A stretch of DNA of 64,000 bases from Mycolicibacterium confluentis (GCF_010729895.1 NZ_AP022612.1:2356001-2420000); one strand, 5' to 3'; shown: positions 47,447 through 56,092, numbered from the stretch's first letter. Numbers and translations are program-made. The notes: generated by a model not told the origin, from the letters alone.

Positions 47447-48076
47447 TCAGCTGGTGGCGTCGAGAATCTTGATCGCGAAGACCAGCGAGTCGCCCGGCTG
47501 GATTCCGGCACGCGGCTGACCCTCGGGGTAACCGTCGGCCGAGGTCATCGCGACCGCGACGGTCGACCCGACGTTCTGGCCGGCGATGGCCTTCTGGAAA
47601 CCCGGCACAACGCCGGTGAGCGGGAAGTCGACCGGTGCGCCGCGGTCGTAACTGCTGTCGAACACCGACCCGTCACGGCCGTTGACACCCATGTAGCAGA
47701 CCAGGACCGTGGCCGTATCGGCCACGACGGGACCGTCGCCGGGCTTGAGCGTCTGAACCTGGGTCTCGGTCACGCTGAACGGCCCGTCGACCGTGACCAG
47801 TGGTGCCGTGGTGTCGGTGGACCCGGTGACCGCGACGTTGCCGGTGGTGCCCGCCAGCGTCCACTCGGGTGTGCCGCCGCTCGCGGGCGCAGCCGTGGGG
47901 CAGGCGCTGGCGGCGGCGGGTGTCTCGGTGGAGACCAGCTCGGCGGCCGATGAGGACGTGGCCGATGCTGCGTTTTCCTTGTCGGATCCGCAGGCGGCGA
48001 GCGACATGGTCAATGCTGCGGCACAGGCCGCGAGCGCGACGGGCGAAGACACACGGGAGAAGTTCACGGCCGCCAC
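47447..48076 (-). CDS. FKBP-type peptidyl-prolyl isomerase lipoprotein
   Basis: 209 residues, GTG start. Lipoprotein signal with lipobox LAAC (Cys29). A Ser/Thr/Ala-rich linker precedes the FKBP domain: KPGDGPVVADTATVLVCYMGVNGRDGSVFDSSYDRGAPVDFPLTGVVPGFQKAIAGQNVGSTVAVAMTSADGYPEG and GDSLVFAIKILDATS. The aromatic pocket residues are partly changed (VCYMGVN in place of VHYTG). Likely helps folding in the periplasm-like space. Confidence 0.9.
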   Translation of the reverse strand: MAAVNFSRVSSPVALAACAAALTMSLAACGSDKENAASATSSSAAELVSTETPAAASACPTAAPASGGTPEWTLAGTTGNVAVTGSTDTTAPLVTVDGPFSVTETQVQTLKPGDGPVVADTATVLVCYMGVNGRDGSVFDSSYDRGAPVDFPLTGVVPGFQKAIAGQNVGSTVAVAMTSADGYPEGQPRAGIQPGDSLVFAIKILDATS

Positions 48077-48128
48077 GCTACAGGCGTGACGTCGCGCCGT
48101 TTCGGAGTCGCAGGGTTCGGCGTGTGTG

Positions 48129-48280
48129 TCAGGTACGCGAACTGGGGCTCGGCAGCCGTCGGTCGAGGTCGATCAGGCGCTGGGTGTCCTCGTAGAAGTC
48201 GCGCTGTTCGACGATCCTGCCCCAGCGGGTGCACACCCATAGCGCCTTCTGATTGGAGTAGACCACCTCGTCGGCACCCT
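48129..48280 (-). pseudogene. C-terminal remnant of an NTF2/SnoaL-like protein
   Basis: The frame GADEVVYSNQKALWVCTRWG, RIVEQRDFYEDTQRLIDLDR reads as the last strands of a SnoaL-like cone fold. Upstream the open frame turns into the antisense of the next gene, and no start or N-terminal half is visible. About 50 codons remain. Confidence 0.5.
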
Positions 48281-48348
48281 GAGGGGCGGACGCTCCTAGC
48301 CGCCCGGCTATTGTTCGGAGTCGATCAACATCCCAGGGAGGGGCAGTA

Positions 48349-48531
48349 ATGGCGCCAGAGCAGGAACTCACCGTCGGCCAGAAGATCAAAGTCGGCTTCC
48401 AGGCTGCAGGCGCCTTCGCCCGCAACCCGAAGGCTTTGGTCGCGCTGGTGAAGTATCAGCTCGCGCAGCGCAAGCAGGCCAAGGCCCAGCCCGAGGCCGG
48501 AACTCCGGAGGCCGGCGCCCCCGAGGTGTGA
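48349..48531 (+). CDS. Small conserved protein, 60 residues
   Basis: ATG preceded by GGGAGGGG. MAPEQELTVGQKIKVGFQAA, then an amphipathic Lys-rich helix (NPKALVALVKYQLAQRKQAK) and two PEAG repeats at the end. The strong ribosome site and the coding pattern support a real gene. Function unknown; may associate with the membrane through the helix. Confidence 0.65.
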   Translation: MAPEQELTVGQKIKVGFQAAGAFARNPKALVALVKYQLAQRKQAKAQPEAGTPEAGAPEV

Positions 48532-48564
48532 TCGCCGCGCGTTGGCGCGGGTAGCCGATTACTC

Positions 48565-48732
48565 ATGCGGAGTGCCGCAAGTCCCCACACTGATGGACTC
48601 GTCGAAGTGGTCTCGTCTGTGATGGGGGAGGGCTGGGATCAGCAGTCCGCCGGTCGCGTGGGCGGGTACTCGTTGGGCGCCTACTGTCCTGACCTGTTGG
48701 GCCAGTGGGCCAAGGCCGTCGACGAACTCTGA
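48565..48732 (+). other. Possible small ORF or DUF732-like remnant
   Basis: 55 codons from ATG 48565 to TGA 48730-48732. The second half, GRVGGYSLGAYCPDLLGQWA, resembles the end of mycobacterial DUF732 proteins (AYCP motif). There is no signal peptide and no ribosome site, so it is more likely the tail of a deleted gene than an intact one. It fills most of the 213-bp gap. Confidence 0.35.
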
Positions 48733-48744
48733 CAGTCCCTGCCC

Positions 48745-49347
48745 TCAGTTGCGCCCCATGCCGGGAACGAAGCGCCCCACCGACGCGCGGTAGTCGCGGT
48801 AGGCCTGGCCGTGGGTGTGAAGCAGATACGGCTCTTCGACGACACGCACCTGAAGCTCGATCGTCGCCAGCAGCACGGCAAAACCAGTGAGCGCCAGTGG
48901 GTTTGGTGTCATCAGGGCGACGCCGGCGGCGAAGATCAGCATCGCCGTGAAGATCGGATTTCGTACCACGCCGAACACCCCGTGTCGGACCAATGTTGTG
49001 GTCTCGCCGGGATCGACGCCGATGCGCCAGGATTCACCCATATCCCGCTGGGCGTAGAGCGTCGCCGCGATTCCGGCAACGGCCAGTGCGGTACCGAAGC
49101 CCTGGAGCCACGGTGTGTGCAGGGCCGCGACGGGCGTGAGGACGCCGAGCAGCTGCAGCGCGGGGGCGGCGACTCCCACGACGATCGCGGCGATGAAGCC
49201 GGCGCCGGCGCACCACTCCAGCGATCCGGGTTTTCCGTAGATGCCGCGGAATCCCGTTGAGCCGGTGTGCCTGTACTGGGTCCAGCTGCGCCAGCCGAAG
49301 CCGAGTGCACCGAAGACCAGGTAGAGAATCAGGGCTGCGATGGCCAT
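48745..49347 (-). CDS. Isoprenylcysteine carboxyl methyltransferase-like membrane protein
   Basis: 200 residues, four or five hydrophobic segments. LYAQRDMGESWRIGVDPGETTTLVRHGVFGVVRNPIFTAMLIF and VVEEPYLLHTHGQAYRDYRASVGRFVPG are the ICMT/PEMT family signatures (RHP-like RNP and the EE-Y-Y C-terminus). Bacterial members methylate small thiols, phenols or lipids. TACAT-CGAAAT-ATGTA lies 11 bp upstream of the start. Confidence 0.88.
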   Translation of the reverse strand: MAIAALILYLVFGALGFGWRSWTQYRHTGSTGFRGIYGKPGSLEWCAGAGFIAAIVVGVAAPALQLLGVLTPVAALHTPWLQGFGTALAVAGIAATLYAQRDMGESWRIGVDPGETTTLVRHGVFGVVRNPIFTAMLIFAAGVALMTPNPLALTGFAVLLATIELQVRVVEEPYLLHTHGQAYRDYRASVGRFVPGMGRN

Positions 49348-49358
49348 GAGGCCGACTA

Positions 49359-49374
49359 TACATCGAAATATGTA
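49359..49374. promoter_or_regulatory. TACAT-N6-ATGTA palindrome
   Basis: Perfect 5-bp arms around CGAAAT, in a short AT-rich patch (49356-49381) between the ICMT-like gene and the oxidoreductase that ends at 49397. Possible operator; no adjacent regulator gene. Confidence 0.35.
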
Positions 49375-49396
49375 CTATTGGAACGGTGTGCGGCAC

Positions 49397-51097
49397 TTAA
49401 CGAATGCGCCGGGACGCCGCGAGCAGGCCGCGGGCAATCGGTCCACTCGGTTGCAGTTCGCCATCGGCGCTGACCCGCACTGGCGCCTTCGCCGCCCGCC
49501 GGCCCGCGCGCCACCGCAGCCGGTCCAGGGCGCGGAACGGTGCCAGCGCGGCCGGTTCCCGCAGCGTCCACAGCCGACACGGCGGCGAGTCCGAGCGGGT
49601 CGCGGCGAGGATGCCGTTGACTGCCCGCCGCGCCGCTTCGTTGGCACCCTCCATGGTCGCCAGATCCGTGTGTGTCCGAACGAAGTCGGCCGCCAGGAAG
49701 AAGTTCGGGATTCGCGTGACCGCCTCCGGGCGGTCCTGCCATGAGCCCGCGGTGTTGACGAGCAGCGGTTCGAGGTTGGTGGCCGCAGCCGGGTTCGGGA
49801 ACTCGATCGCCGGATCCAGAAACCAGGTGACCACGTTGTCCTCGTCCAGCGAACCGTCATCGATGTGGTCGATCAGTTGGCCCCACACCTCGGCGCGGAT
49901 CTCCTCTTTTGAACATGCCATCGCCACCTTTCCGGTCCGTCGGCCGGGCCGGTCCCACTCCGAGACATCCACCGAGAGAATGCCTTCCACACGTCCGTCG
50001 CCACGCTCGGTGAGGTCGACGTCGGGCCAGAACTGTGCCTGCGAGATCGCGGTCAGCGCCCACTCGGAGTCGATGAAGATCGCGTGCCCATGCTCAAGGG
50101 GTACATCTTGGTCGAGGTAGAACATCACGCCGTTCATCCAGCGCACGACCAGTCGCGGCAGCGCGGCCAGTCGAGGCTCAGCGCGGCGAAGGGCGGGGGA
50201 GAGCAGCAGCCGCAACCGCTCGACCGGCAGCGCCGCCACATAGTGATCGGCGATGATCCGTTCTGAGCCACCCGATCCCGAGATCGTCACGCCCGTGATC
50301 CGGCGGCCGTCGCAGTCGATTCCAGCCACCTCACGGTCGTTCCGGAAGACCACGCCGGAGCGTTTCAGATGGGCGATCCACGGGTCGATCCAGACCTCGC
50401 TCGTCGGGCCGTCCAGGACGCGGTCGACCCGCCCACCGACGCGCACGAGGTCGAAAAGCAGCTGGCAGAGGGTCAACCCACCCGTGCGGGCCGACATCTC
50501 ACGGGCCCGCGCGGCGACGAGGGTACGCGTCAGGCCGTCGGCGAGGAACTTCTGGAACGCCGGCGAGCGCTGCTCGGCGCCGGTGTAGTCCCACCAACTC
50601 ATCTTTTCCCACTGCTCGAGGCGCCGCTCGTCGCAGGAGGTGAGCAGCGTGAGGAGCCTTTCCGAGAACAGTGCCAATTCCGCTGGCGGAACGCCGACTT
50701 CAGCACCGAACTGGTGGAGGAATCGGATCATGACCGCGAGGTCGTCGAATGACGTGGGCGCCTGTGAGGCGCTGACCAGTTCGTTGCGGCCGTCCGCCTG
50801 CGCCAGCAGGATCCGCGTCGCGGACACCAGATGGTCAGCCACGTTCTGCGAACCATCCGGAATCCGTGACATCGTGTCGGGCAGATGCCGGTAGAAGCCG
50901 GGGAAGAAGCGGAATCCGTGTTCGGCGGGCAGATGCTCTCGGCCACCGGTGCCCGAGTCGGGCACCGGCATCGAGCGGGCCTTCCCGCCGAAATCCTCCC
51001 GCTTCTCGTACACGGTCACCGCGAAGCCGCGTTCGATGAGTTCGTGCGCGGCACTCAGTCCACCGACACCGCCGCCCAACACCGCCACCGATGTCAT
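49397..51097 (-). CDS. FAD-dependent desaturase/hydroxysqualene dehydroxylase-like oxidoreductase
   Basis: 566 residues from the ATG giving MTSVAVLGGGVGGLSAAHELIERGFAVTVYEKREDFGGKARS, a phytoene-desaturase-type FAD motif. EHGFRFFPGFYRHLPDTM and VRWMNGVMFYLDQDVPLEHGHAIFIDSEWALTAIS are typical of the actinobacterial group annotated as 15-cis-phytoene desaturase or HpnE-like. FFLAADFVRTHTDLATMEGANEAARRAVNGIL is the C-terminal FAD motif. Substrate probably a polyisoprenoid or lipid. It lies 2 bp after the 165-aa gene, in one operon. Confidence 0.88.
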   Translation of the reverse strand: MTSVAVLGGGVGGLSAAHELIERGFAVTVYEKREDFGGKARSMPVPDSGTGGREHLPAEHGFRFFPGFYRHLPDTMSRIPDGSQNVADHLVSATRILLAQADGRNELVSASQAPTSFDDLAVMIRFLHQFGAEVGVPPAELALFSERLLTLLTSCDERRLEQWEKMSWWDYTGAEQRSPAFQKFLADGLTRTLVAARAREMSARTGGLTLCQLLFDLVRVGGRVDRVLDGPTSEVWIDPWIAHLKRSGVVFRNDREVAGIDCDGRRITGVTISGSGGSERIIADHYVAALPVERLRLLLSPALRRAEPRLAALPRLVVRWMNGVMFYLDQDVPLEHGHAIFIDSEWALTAISQAQFWPDVDLTERGDGRVEGILSVDVSEWDRPGRRTGKVAMACSKEEIRAEVWGQLIDHIDDGSLDEDNVVTWFLDPAIEFPNPAAATNLEPLLVNTAGSWQDRPEAVTRIPNFFLAADFVRTHTDLATMEGANEAARRAVNGILAATRSDSPPCRLWTLREPAALAPFRALDRLRWRAGRRAAKAPVRVSADGELQPSGPIARGLLAASRRIR

Positions 51098-51099
51098 GT

Positions 51100-51597
51100 C
51101 TATTGATTCTGCGCGTTGAGCGGGTTGGTCATCCTGAAGGTCGCTGCCTGGAAGTCGTCGGGAGTCACCGCTCGCTGGGCGAACAGTTGGAAGTTCCTCT
51201 GCACGATGTAGATGTCGCTCGACTCCGCCCAACGGAAGGAGACCTGGTTCGGGTCGATGAGTCCCTTTTCGAGAATGAAGGTCGAATCTCGCAGAACTTC
51301 GGCTTTGCGCTCCGGGTCCACGATGCCGTCAAAGAACTTCTCGTGTATGCGGTTTCCGTCGAAGGTGGCGATCATCGTCAGGAACCCGGGAGGGGTGGAG
51401 CCGCGCCGCAGTTGGCCCTTCTGGCCGAATCCGCCGAACGTCCCGCCGGGGCCCAGCACCAGCCCTGAGCCCGTCCAGTTGATCGTCGCGTCCTCGCGGT
51501 CCTGATCGGTGGCGATAGTGGCGATGTCGGCGAAGCCGCCTCGCAGGACGACGAAGTGGTCTTGGAACTTGTTCGAGAACAGCGAGATCAATGTCAT
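51100..51597 (-). CDS. Conserved hypothetical protein paired with desaturase-like gene
   Basis: 165 residues: SLFSNKFQDHFVVLRGGFADIATIATDQDREDATINWTGSGLVLGPGG, then FDGNRIHEKFFDGIVDPERKAEVLRDSTFILEKG. The pattern is beta-rich at the start and helical in the middle. No signal peptide and no recognised motif. The 2-bp gap to the oxidoreductase means co-translation, and suggests a partner or substrate-handling role. Confidence 0.65.
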   Translation of the reverse strand: MTLISLFSNKFQDHFVVLRGGFADIATIATDQDREDATINWTGSGLVLGPGGTFGGFGQKGQLRRGSTPPGFLTMIATFDGNRIHEKFFDGIVDPERKAEVLRDSTFILEKGLIDPNQVSFRWAESSDIYIVQRNFQLFAQRAVTPDDFQAATFRMTNPLNAQNQ

Positions 51598-51699
51598 GGT
51601 GCACCTCCGTGCGTTGTGGTCAACCGCGTACCGGTCGAGTGTCAGTTCTGGACACTCTGCGACCGCGCGTAATCCACTACCCGAACGGATGGGGCGCGA

Positions 51700-52650
51700 T
51701 CAGACGCCCGCGCGGAACTCCTCGACGACCCGCTCGATCGCGTCGACCACCAGGCTCGGGTTGTACAGGTAGATGTCGTGGCCGCTGTCGGTGGCGGTGA
51801 TCAGTTCCACTCCAAGGGATGTCGCCAGGCGATCCTGGCCTGCCCGCCAGTCCTCGAAGGTGACCTGCTCGGAACTCAACGACTCCGGTGGCAGCAGGTC
51901 GGTGCGCCAGGGCTTGTCGACCGCCAGCGCCACAGCGGGTATCGCCGGCATCGCGGGCGCCGCGTCGATCTGCTGGAACGCATCGATGACCCGGACTCCT
52001 TCGGCGACCTGTGGTGAGGTCGCCGCATTGCTGGCGTCCCAGTTGTCGAGTTGGGCGGGGCTGATGACATCGGCCATGTGTTCGCTCAGCGCGTCCACCA
52101 TCACCAGGCCTGCCACCTTCTCCGGTTGGGTTCGGGTGAACAGCGTGGCCACGACCCCCGAATAGGAGTGTGCGACGAGGACAGAGGGCCCCTCGGCCCC
52201 GACGGCGGTGAGCAGGGCATCGAGGTCTGCCACGTCCAGGTCCACGGAGTGCGGTTGGCTGCGGGGTGTGGTGAGGTCGGCGCCCTCGAAGCGGACGTCA
52301 GGCCGGTCGTAGGCGCAGACGCGGGTGAACCGCGCGGCCGACGGCAGCACGGCGTCCTGGCTGCGGATGAGTTCGCCGAATCCCCAGGGCAGGTCGTCGC
52401 CTGGGCTGTCGTGGGCGGGGTCGTCGGGGGCGAGCACCTGCAACCAGTCCTCGGCTCCGTTGCCTTTGCCGGACATCAGGATCACCGTCGGCGAGCCGGT
52501 CCCGCGGCACGCGACGAACATGCTGCGGCCCGCTCCGATGTCGACCGCCCCGGTGACGTCGCCGACGACAGCGTCAGCGGCGGGGGCCGGGTACAGACCT
52601 GCGACCACCAGCATTGCGCAGATCGCCGTCGTCAGGGATCGGCGGCTCAT
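51700..52650 (-). CDS. Secreted alpha/beta hydrolase
   Basis: 316 residues from the ATG giving MSRRSLTTAICAMLVVAGLYPAPAADA, a signal peptide; the upstream extension is rejected because it lacks one. MFVACRGTGSPTVILMSGKGNGAEDW is the early oxyanion region, SVLVAHSYSGVVATLF holds the nucleophile (HSYSG), VDALSEHMADV the acid region and TDSGHDIYLYNPSLV the catalytic His. An esterase or amidase of the cell envelope. Confidence 0.87.
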   Translation of the reverse strand: MSRRSLTTAICAMLVVAGLYPAPAADAVVGDVTGAVDIGAGRSMFVACRGTGSPTVILMSGKGNGAEDWLQVLAPDDPAHDSPGDDLPWGFGELIRSQDAVLPSAARFTRVCAYDRPDVRFEGADLTTPRSQPHSVDLDVADLDALLTAVGAEGPSVLVAHSYSGVVATLFTRTQPEKVAGLVMVDALSEHMADVISPAQLDNWDASNAATSPQVAEGVRVIDAFQQIDAAPAMPAIPAVALAVDKPWRTDLLPPESLSSEQVTFEDWRAGQDRLATSLGVELITATDSGHDIYLYNPSLVVDAIERVVEEFRAGV

Positions 52651-52799
52651 CCTGAATCGGCTCCCCGTCGTCGGCGGTCTCAGCGCGCAGCCTAGCCGCG
52701 ATCCGCCCGCGCCGAACAGAATCCGCTCACACACTGTCAACCGTGTGAGGTGCGCGTACGTTCGAATCTGTCTCTGTCGTGGTCAGAGGGAGCGAGCGG

Positions 52800-53636
52800 A
52801 TGAAAACGGATCAATGGAGCCATTTTTCAGTCACCGCGGACGATGAGCGACTCTGGCGGGTGACGTTCGACAACCCGCCGATCAACCTCGTGACCCCGGA
52901 GATGCTCGTCGAACTGCCCGAGCTGATCGATGAGATGACTGCGGCACGGGAGCTGCGGGTGGTGGTGTTCGACTCGGCCAATCCGCACTATTTCCTGAAC
53001 CACTACGACACCTCGCGCGTCGCGGAGACCCCGAAGGATCTGGGGGTGACTGGTTATCCGCTGACGATCGACACCAGCACGCGACTGACGCACCTTCCTG
53101 TGGCGTCGATCGCCAAGATCCGGGGACGGGTGCGCGGAATCGGCAGCGAGCTGACCCTTGCGATGGACATGAGGTTCGCGAGCGAACGTGCGCTGTTCGG
53201 CCAACCCGAGACGGCCAGTGGAAACCTGCCCGGAGGTGGTGGGCTGGAGCATCTTCCGCGCCTGATGGGACGGGCTCGGGCGTTGGAGGTGGCGCTGTCG
53301 AGCGACGACTACCCGGGTCAACTGGCCGAGCGGTATGGGTGGGTGAACCGCGCCGTCGACGACAAGGACCTCGACACGTTCGTCGACACCCTCGCCCACC
53401 GGATCGCCTCCTATGACAAGGAATCCATCGCGGCGGTGAAGCAGCAGATCAACCGACACACCGCGCCGTCACCGGAGGACATGCTGTCCTCGCTGGAGAT
53501 CTACATGTCGTCGTTCCAGTGGCCAGGCTCCAAGCGCCGAAGCGCAGCGGCACTGGCCGCCGGACGCAATCAACCCGGCGACTACGAGATGCGCATGGGC
53601 CACCACCTGGGTCGCCCGCTGGACACCGACACCTGA
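52800..53636 (+). CDS. Enoyl-CoA hydratase/isomerase family protein
   Basis: 278 residues from ATG 52800 with GAGGGAG upstream. Crotonase fold: VTFDNPPINLVTPEML, VVFDSANPHYFLNHYD, SIAKIRGRVRGIGSELTLAMDMRFAS (oxyanion-hole GS instead of AxGG), GQPETASGNLPGGGGLEHLPRLMGRARALEVALSS. The first catalytic Glu position is occupied by Glu in GIGSELTL, and the second lies near ETASG. Could be a hydratase, isomerase or hydrolase; not predictable. Confidence 0.9.
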   Translation: MKTDQWSHFSVTADDERLWRVTFDNPPINLVTPEMLVELPELIDEMTAARELRVVVFDSANPHYFLNHYDTSRVAETPKDLGVTGYPLTIDTSTRLTHLPVASIAKIRGRVRGIGSELTLAMDMRFASERALFGQPETASGNLPGGGGLEHLPRLMGRARALEVALSSDDYPGQLAERYGWVNRAVDDKDLDTFVDTLAHRIASYDKESIAAVKQQINRHTAPSPEDMLSSLEIYMSSFQWPGSKRRSAAALAAGRNQPGDYEMRMGHHLGRPLDTDT

Positions 53637-53651
53637 GCGCCGCCGCCGGTG

Positions 53652-54089
53652 CTACGCCGTGATCCGCATTTCGGCACCCGGGTGTGAACTCAGGGTGACG
53701 ACGACCGTGCCACGGCCCGTATCGAAGGTGGAGTTGGCGTAGCCGATGAACCCGTAGTGCCCGTCGATCGTCGACACCGCGGTGATGTCCCCGCGTCCAG
53801 TGGCTCCCGTGTCCAGGTTCCGCCACTCGGCCGCGACGGTGAGCGAGCAGGAACCGTCGTAGACGCCGGCGTCGTAGTGGATCGCGACGCGGACACCGTC
53901 GTCGACCCGATTGCCGATCTGGACCGGCGTCGCCTGGGCCTCGGCGCTGACGGTGCCGCCGCACGTGGGGGAGGCGACCACCGGCACGGACTCGAGTTGC
54001 GCAAACGCGTCGGCCTGGGCTGTGGGCAGGGCCAACAAGGGCGCCGTCAGGGCGGCGGCGAGCACACCACCCACGCGGAACAAGGTCAT
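53652..54089 (-). CDS. Secreted hypothetical protein
   Basis: 145 residues from ATG 54089 (MTLFRVGGVLAAALTAPLLALPTAQADA), a typical signal peptide; a GTG seven codons upstream is the alternative. The mature part has two Cys (SPTCGGTVS and DGSCSLTV), likely one disulfide, and is beta-rich. It resembles small mycobacterial exported proteins of unknown function. Confidence 0.7.
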   Translation of the reverse strand: MTLFRVGGVLAAALTAPLLALPTAQADAFAQLESVPVVASPTCGGTVSAEAQATPVQIGNRVDDGVRVAIHYDAGVYDGSCSLTVAAEWRNLDTGATGRGDITAVSTIDGHYGFIGYANSTFDTGRGTVVVTLSSHPGAEMRITA

Positions 54090-54120
54090 GTTTCTGATAT
54101 CGGTGGGCACCGTGGTGGCG

Positions 54121-54711
54121 TTAGCGGGCGCCGGCAGCAGGCCATCGACTGACCAGCTCCTCGGATGCCCACGTCGGCCACTTCGCAGCGCCGATGACCG
54201 CGCCCGCCGTGAACTGCGCGACGATGCGGGGCCCCTCGCGCCGGGAGTTGTCGTAGACAGTGGCGCTGTCCGCCATGGGAATCGCTTCGGCCACCAACTG
54301 CCACAGTCGGCGGTGTCGTTCGCGGATCTTGTCCTCGGGGACGTCGTGACCGCCGTGGAGGACTCGCCGCTTTACGCGCTCGACGGCGAGATCCTCCGGA
54401 ATCAGCACCACATGCAGGGCGACGGTGTAGCCCGCATTGTGGGCCGAGCGGATCAGGTCCAGCTTTGACGGATGGGAGAAGACGGTCTCGGCGATGAACG
54501 ACGCTCCGGCCTCGATGAGCTTGGCGCGGGTGTCTGCCGCGACGCGCGCCGCGTCGTAGGCGTGCCCGAGGGGGTCGTCGGGCCAACGCTGTTTTGCGAT
54601 CTCGTCGGCGTTGACGAACACGCTGCGCGGCAACACCGGCGCCAAGGTGAACGCGATGAACGTCGACTTGCCAGCGCCGTTCGGGCCGACAACGAGGTCG
54701 AGCCGTTTCAC
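54121..54711 (-). CDS. Zeta-toxin-family P-loop kinase
   Basis: 196 residues. Walker A LVVGPNGAGKSTFIA (residues 9-17), VFVNADEIAKQRWPDD (substrate Asp, typical of zeta toxins), GASFIAETVFSHPSK and LIPEDLAVERVKRRVLHGGHDVPEDKIRERHRR (lid arginines). Zeta toxins phosphorylate UDP-N-acetylglucosamine. The length and layout resemble M. tuberculosis Rv0366c. The ParD-like antitoxin is 22 bp upstream in the same direction. Confidence 0.9.
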   Translation of the reverse strand: MKRLDLVVGPNGAGKSTFIAFTLAPVLPRSVFVNADEIAKQRWPDDPLGHAYDAARVAADTRAKLIEAGASFIAETVFSHPSKLDLIRSAHNAGYTVALHVVLIPEDLAVERVKRRVLHGGHDVPEDKIRERHRRLWQLVAEAIPMADSATVYDNSRREGPRIVAQFTAGAVIGAAKWPTWASEELVSRWPAAGAR

Positions 54712-54733
54712 CGGCGCCCCGCGAAGTCAGGAG

Positions 54734-55123
54734 TCATCGGTCGGAGTCGACCACCGCGGTGGTGCCGTCGGGACGGTACTCGACGATCTCGCCGTCGTCG
54801 TTGAGCGCCACCGTCGTGATGCCCCGCGCCGACAGGGTGTCCCCGTAGTTGGTGGTGGACAGGGACTCCTCGATGGCGGCCGAGATCTCCGCGTTGAACA
54901 CCAGACCCTCGTCCTCGGACAGGTCGTTGGTGTCCAGGCGGCCGGCCAGCGCGGCCTCGACTCGATGGCGCGAAGCCGTCTGATGGCTTGACACTGCGCG
55001 GCCCACCCGGGCCCAATGATCGAGTTGCTGCTTGGCCGACCGGCTCTGGCGGGCCCCCTCGGCAGCGGCGCTGTCCATCAGGTCGGCGGCGACCCTGGTG
55101 ACGCGATCGGCGACGTTCGTCAT
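54734..55123 (-). CDS. ParD-like antitoxin of zeta toxin module
   Basis: 129 residues: VTRVAADLMDSAAAEGARQSRSAKQQLDHWARVGRAVSSHQTASRHRVEAALAGR, then a C-terminal acidic part (GRLDTNDLSEDEGLVFNAEI). The N-terminal part, with SRSAKQQLDHWARVG, is typical of the ParD-like/Rv0367c family that pairs with zeta-type toxins. It precedes the toxin and follows two strong palindromes, consistent with autoregulation. Confidence 0.85.
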   Translation of the reverse strand: MTNVADRVTRVAADLMDSAAAEGARQSRSAKQQLDHWARVGRAVSSHQTASRHRVEAALAGRLDTNDLSEDEGLVFNAEISAAIEESLSTTNYGDTLSARGITTVALNDDGEIVEYRPDGTTAVVDSDR

Positions 55124-55139
55124 ATCCGCACCTCCTGTT

Positions 55140-55183
55140 GTAGCAGTATGCTACGCCTTGTAGCAGGATGCTACAAGGCGTAG
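55140..55183. promoter_or_regulatory. Tandem palindromic operators of the zeta toxin module
   Basis: Palindrome A: GTAGCA-GTA-TGCTAC (55140-55154). Palindrome B: 15-bp perfect arms CTACGCCTTGTAGCA (55151-55165) and TGCTACAAGGCGTAG (55169-55183) with centre GGA. They share the TGTAGCA-N3-TGCTAC core, are 20 bp apart centre to centre and overlap by 4 bp. The antitoxin start is at 55123, 16 bp away. Confidence 0.75.
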
Positions 55184-55198
55184 GCCAGCGACTGCCCG

Positions 55199-55987
55199 CT
55201 ATCGGTGGCCGGCAGGGGTGATCGTGCCACCAGCCAGGGGCGCCTTCCGGCGACGCGCCGGTCGAGGAATGAGCATGGGCACCGTCTGCCGGTAGGCCGC
55301 ATAGCGGGATCCCAACGACGCCAGCAGGTCACGCTCTTCAAGTTGCAACGCGATGAGGATGTAGCCCGTCGTGACCGAGGCGAACAGCAGGTGCCCGGCC
55401 GTCATGGTGGGGGCAGCCCAGAAGGCGATGAGAAATCCCAGCATCAGCGGGTGCCGCACCACGCGGTAGAACAGGGTGGCCTGGAATCCGGTCTCGGCCT
55501 CAGGCTGTGCCCGCCAGGCCGCCAGCACCTGACGCAGCCCAAAGAGCTCAAAGTGATTGATCATGAAGGTCGCGGCGAGCACGATCGCCCACCCGGCCCA
55601 GAACAGCACCCACACCGCGAGGCGGGCGGGTTGGTTCTGCACGTCCCAGACGACGTGGGGGATTGTCCGCCACTGCCAGAACAGCAGAGCGAGGACCAGG
55701 CTGGCCAGGAGCACGTAGGTGCTGCGTTCAATCGCCGGCGGTACGTAGCGCGTCCACCACCGTTTGAACGCCGGACGGGCCATCACGCTGTGCTGCACGG
55801 CGAACAGGGTCAGAAGGGCGAGGTTGACGAGCAGCGCCTGCAGAAGTGGCGCGTCGACGGCATTGTCGATGCTGCGCGGCACCGCCACATTGCCGACGAA
55901 TCCAATGGCGTAGAGGAACACCACCAGGAAGAACAGGTAGCAGACGGCGCCGTAGCCGACGGCGAGAACGCGAGTCATAGTGGTCAT
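55199..55987 (-). CDS. mddA: Methanethiol S-methyltransferase-like (MddA/NnrU family)
   Basis: 262 residues with six or seven hydrophobic segments. LYAIGFVGNVAVPRSIDN, LQALLVNLALLTLFAVQHSVMARPAFKRWWTRYVPPAIERSTYVLLASLVLALLFWQWRTI, NHFELFGLRQV, VVRHPLMLGFLIAFWAAPTMT and EERDLLASLG are the MddA features. M. tuberculosis Rv3238c is an experimentally tested homologue that makes dimethylsulfide from methanethiol. Function here is inferred from that likeness. Confidence 0.85.
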   Translation of the reverse strand: MTTMTRVLAVGYGAVCYLFFLVVFLYAIGFVGNVAVPRSIDNAVDAPLLQALLVNLALLTLFAVQHSVMARPAFKRWWTRYVPPAIERSTYVLLASLVLALLFWQWRTIPHVVWDVQNQPARLAVWVLFWAGWAIVLAATFMINHFELFGLRQVLAAWRAQPEAETGFQATLFYRVVRHPLMLGFLIAFWAAPTMTAGHLLFASVTTGYILIALQLEERDLLASLGSRYAAYRQTVPMLIPRPARRRKAPLAGGTITPAGHR

Positions 55988-56092
55988 GACTCATGGTTGA
56001 ACGGTCCGGCGATCCGACACATGGGGCAAGTGCCTCAATTGTGTGCGCTCAGCGAGTGTGCAGCCGATGGCCGGGGGACTGCCGAGCCGGCC

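Noticed and set aside
52651..52740. 30-residue extension of the secreted alpha/beta hydrolase
   Set aside because: It would place the signal peptide inside the protein; the ATG at 52650 gives a normal signal peptide.
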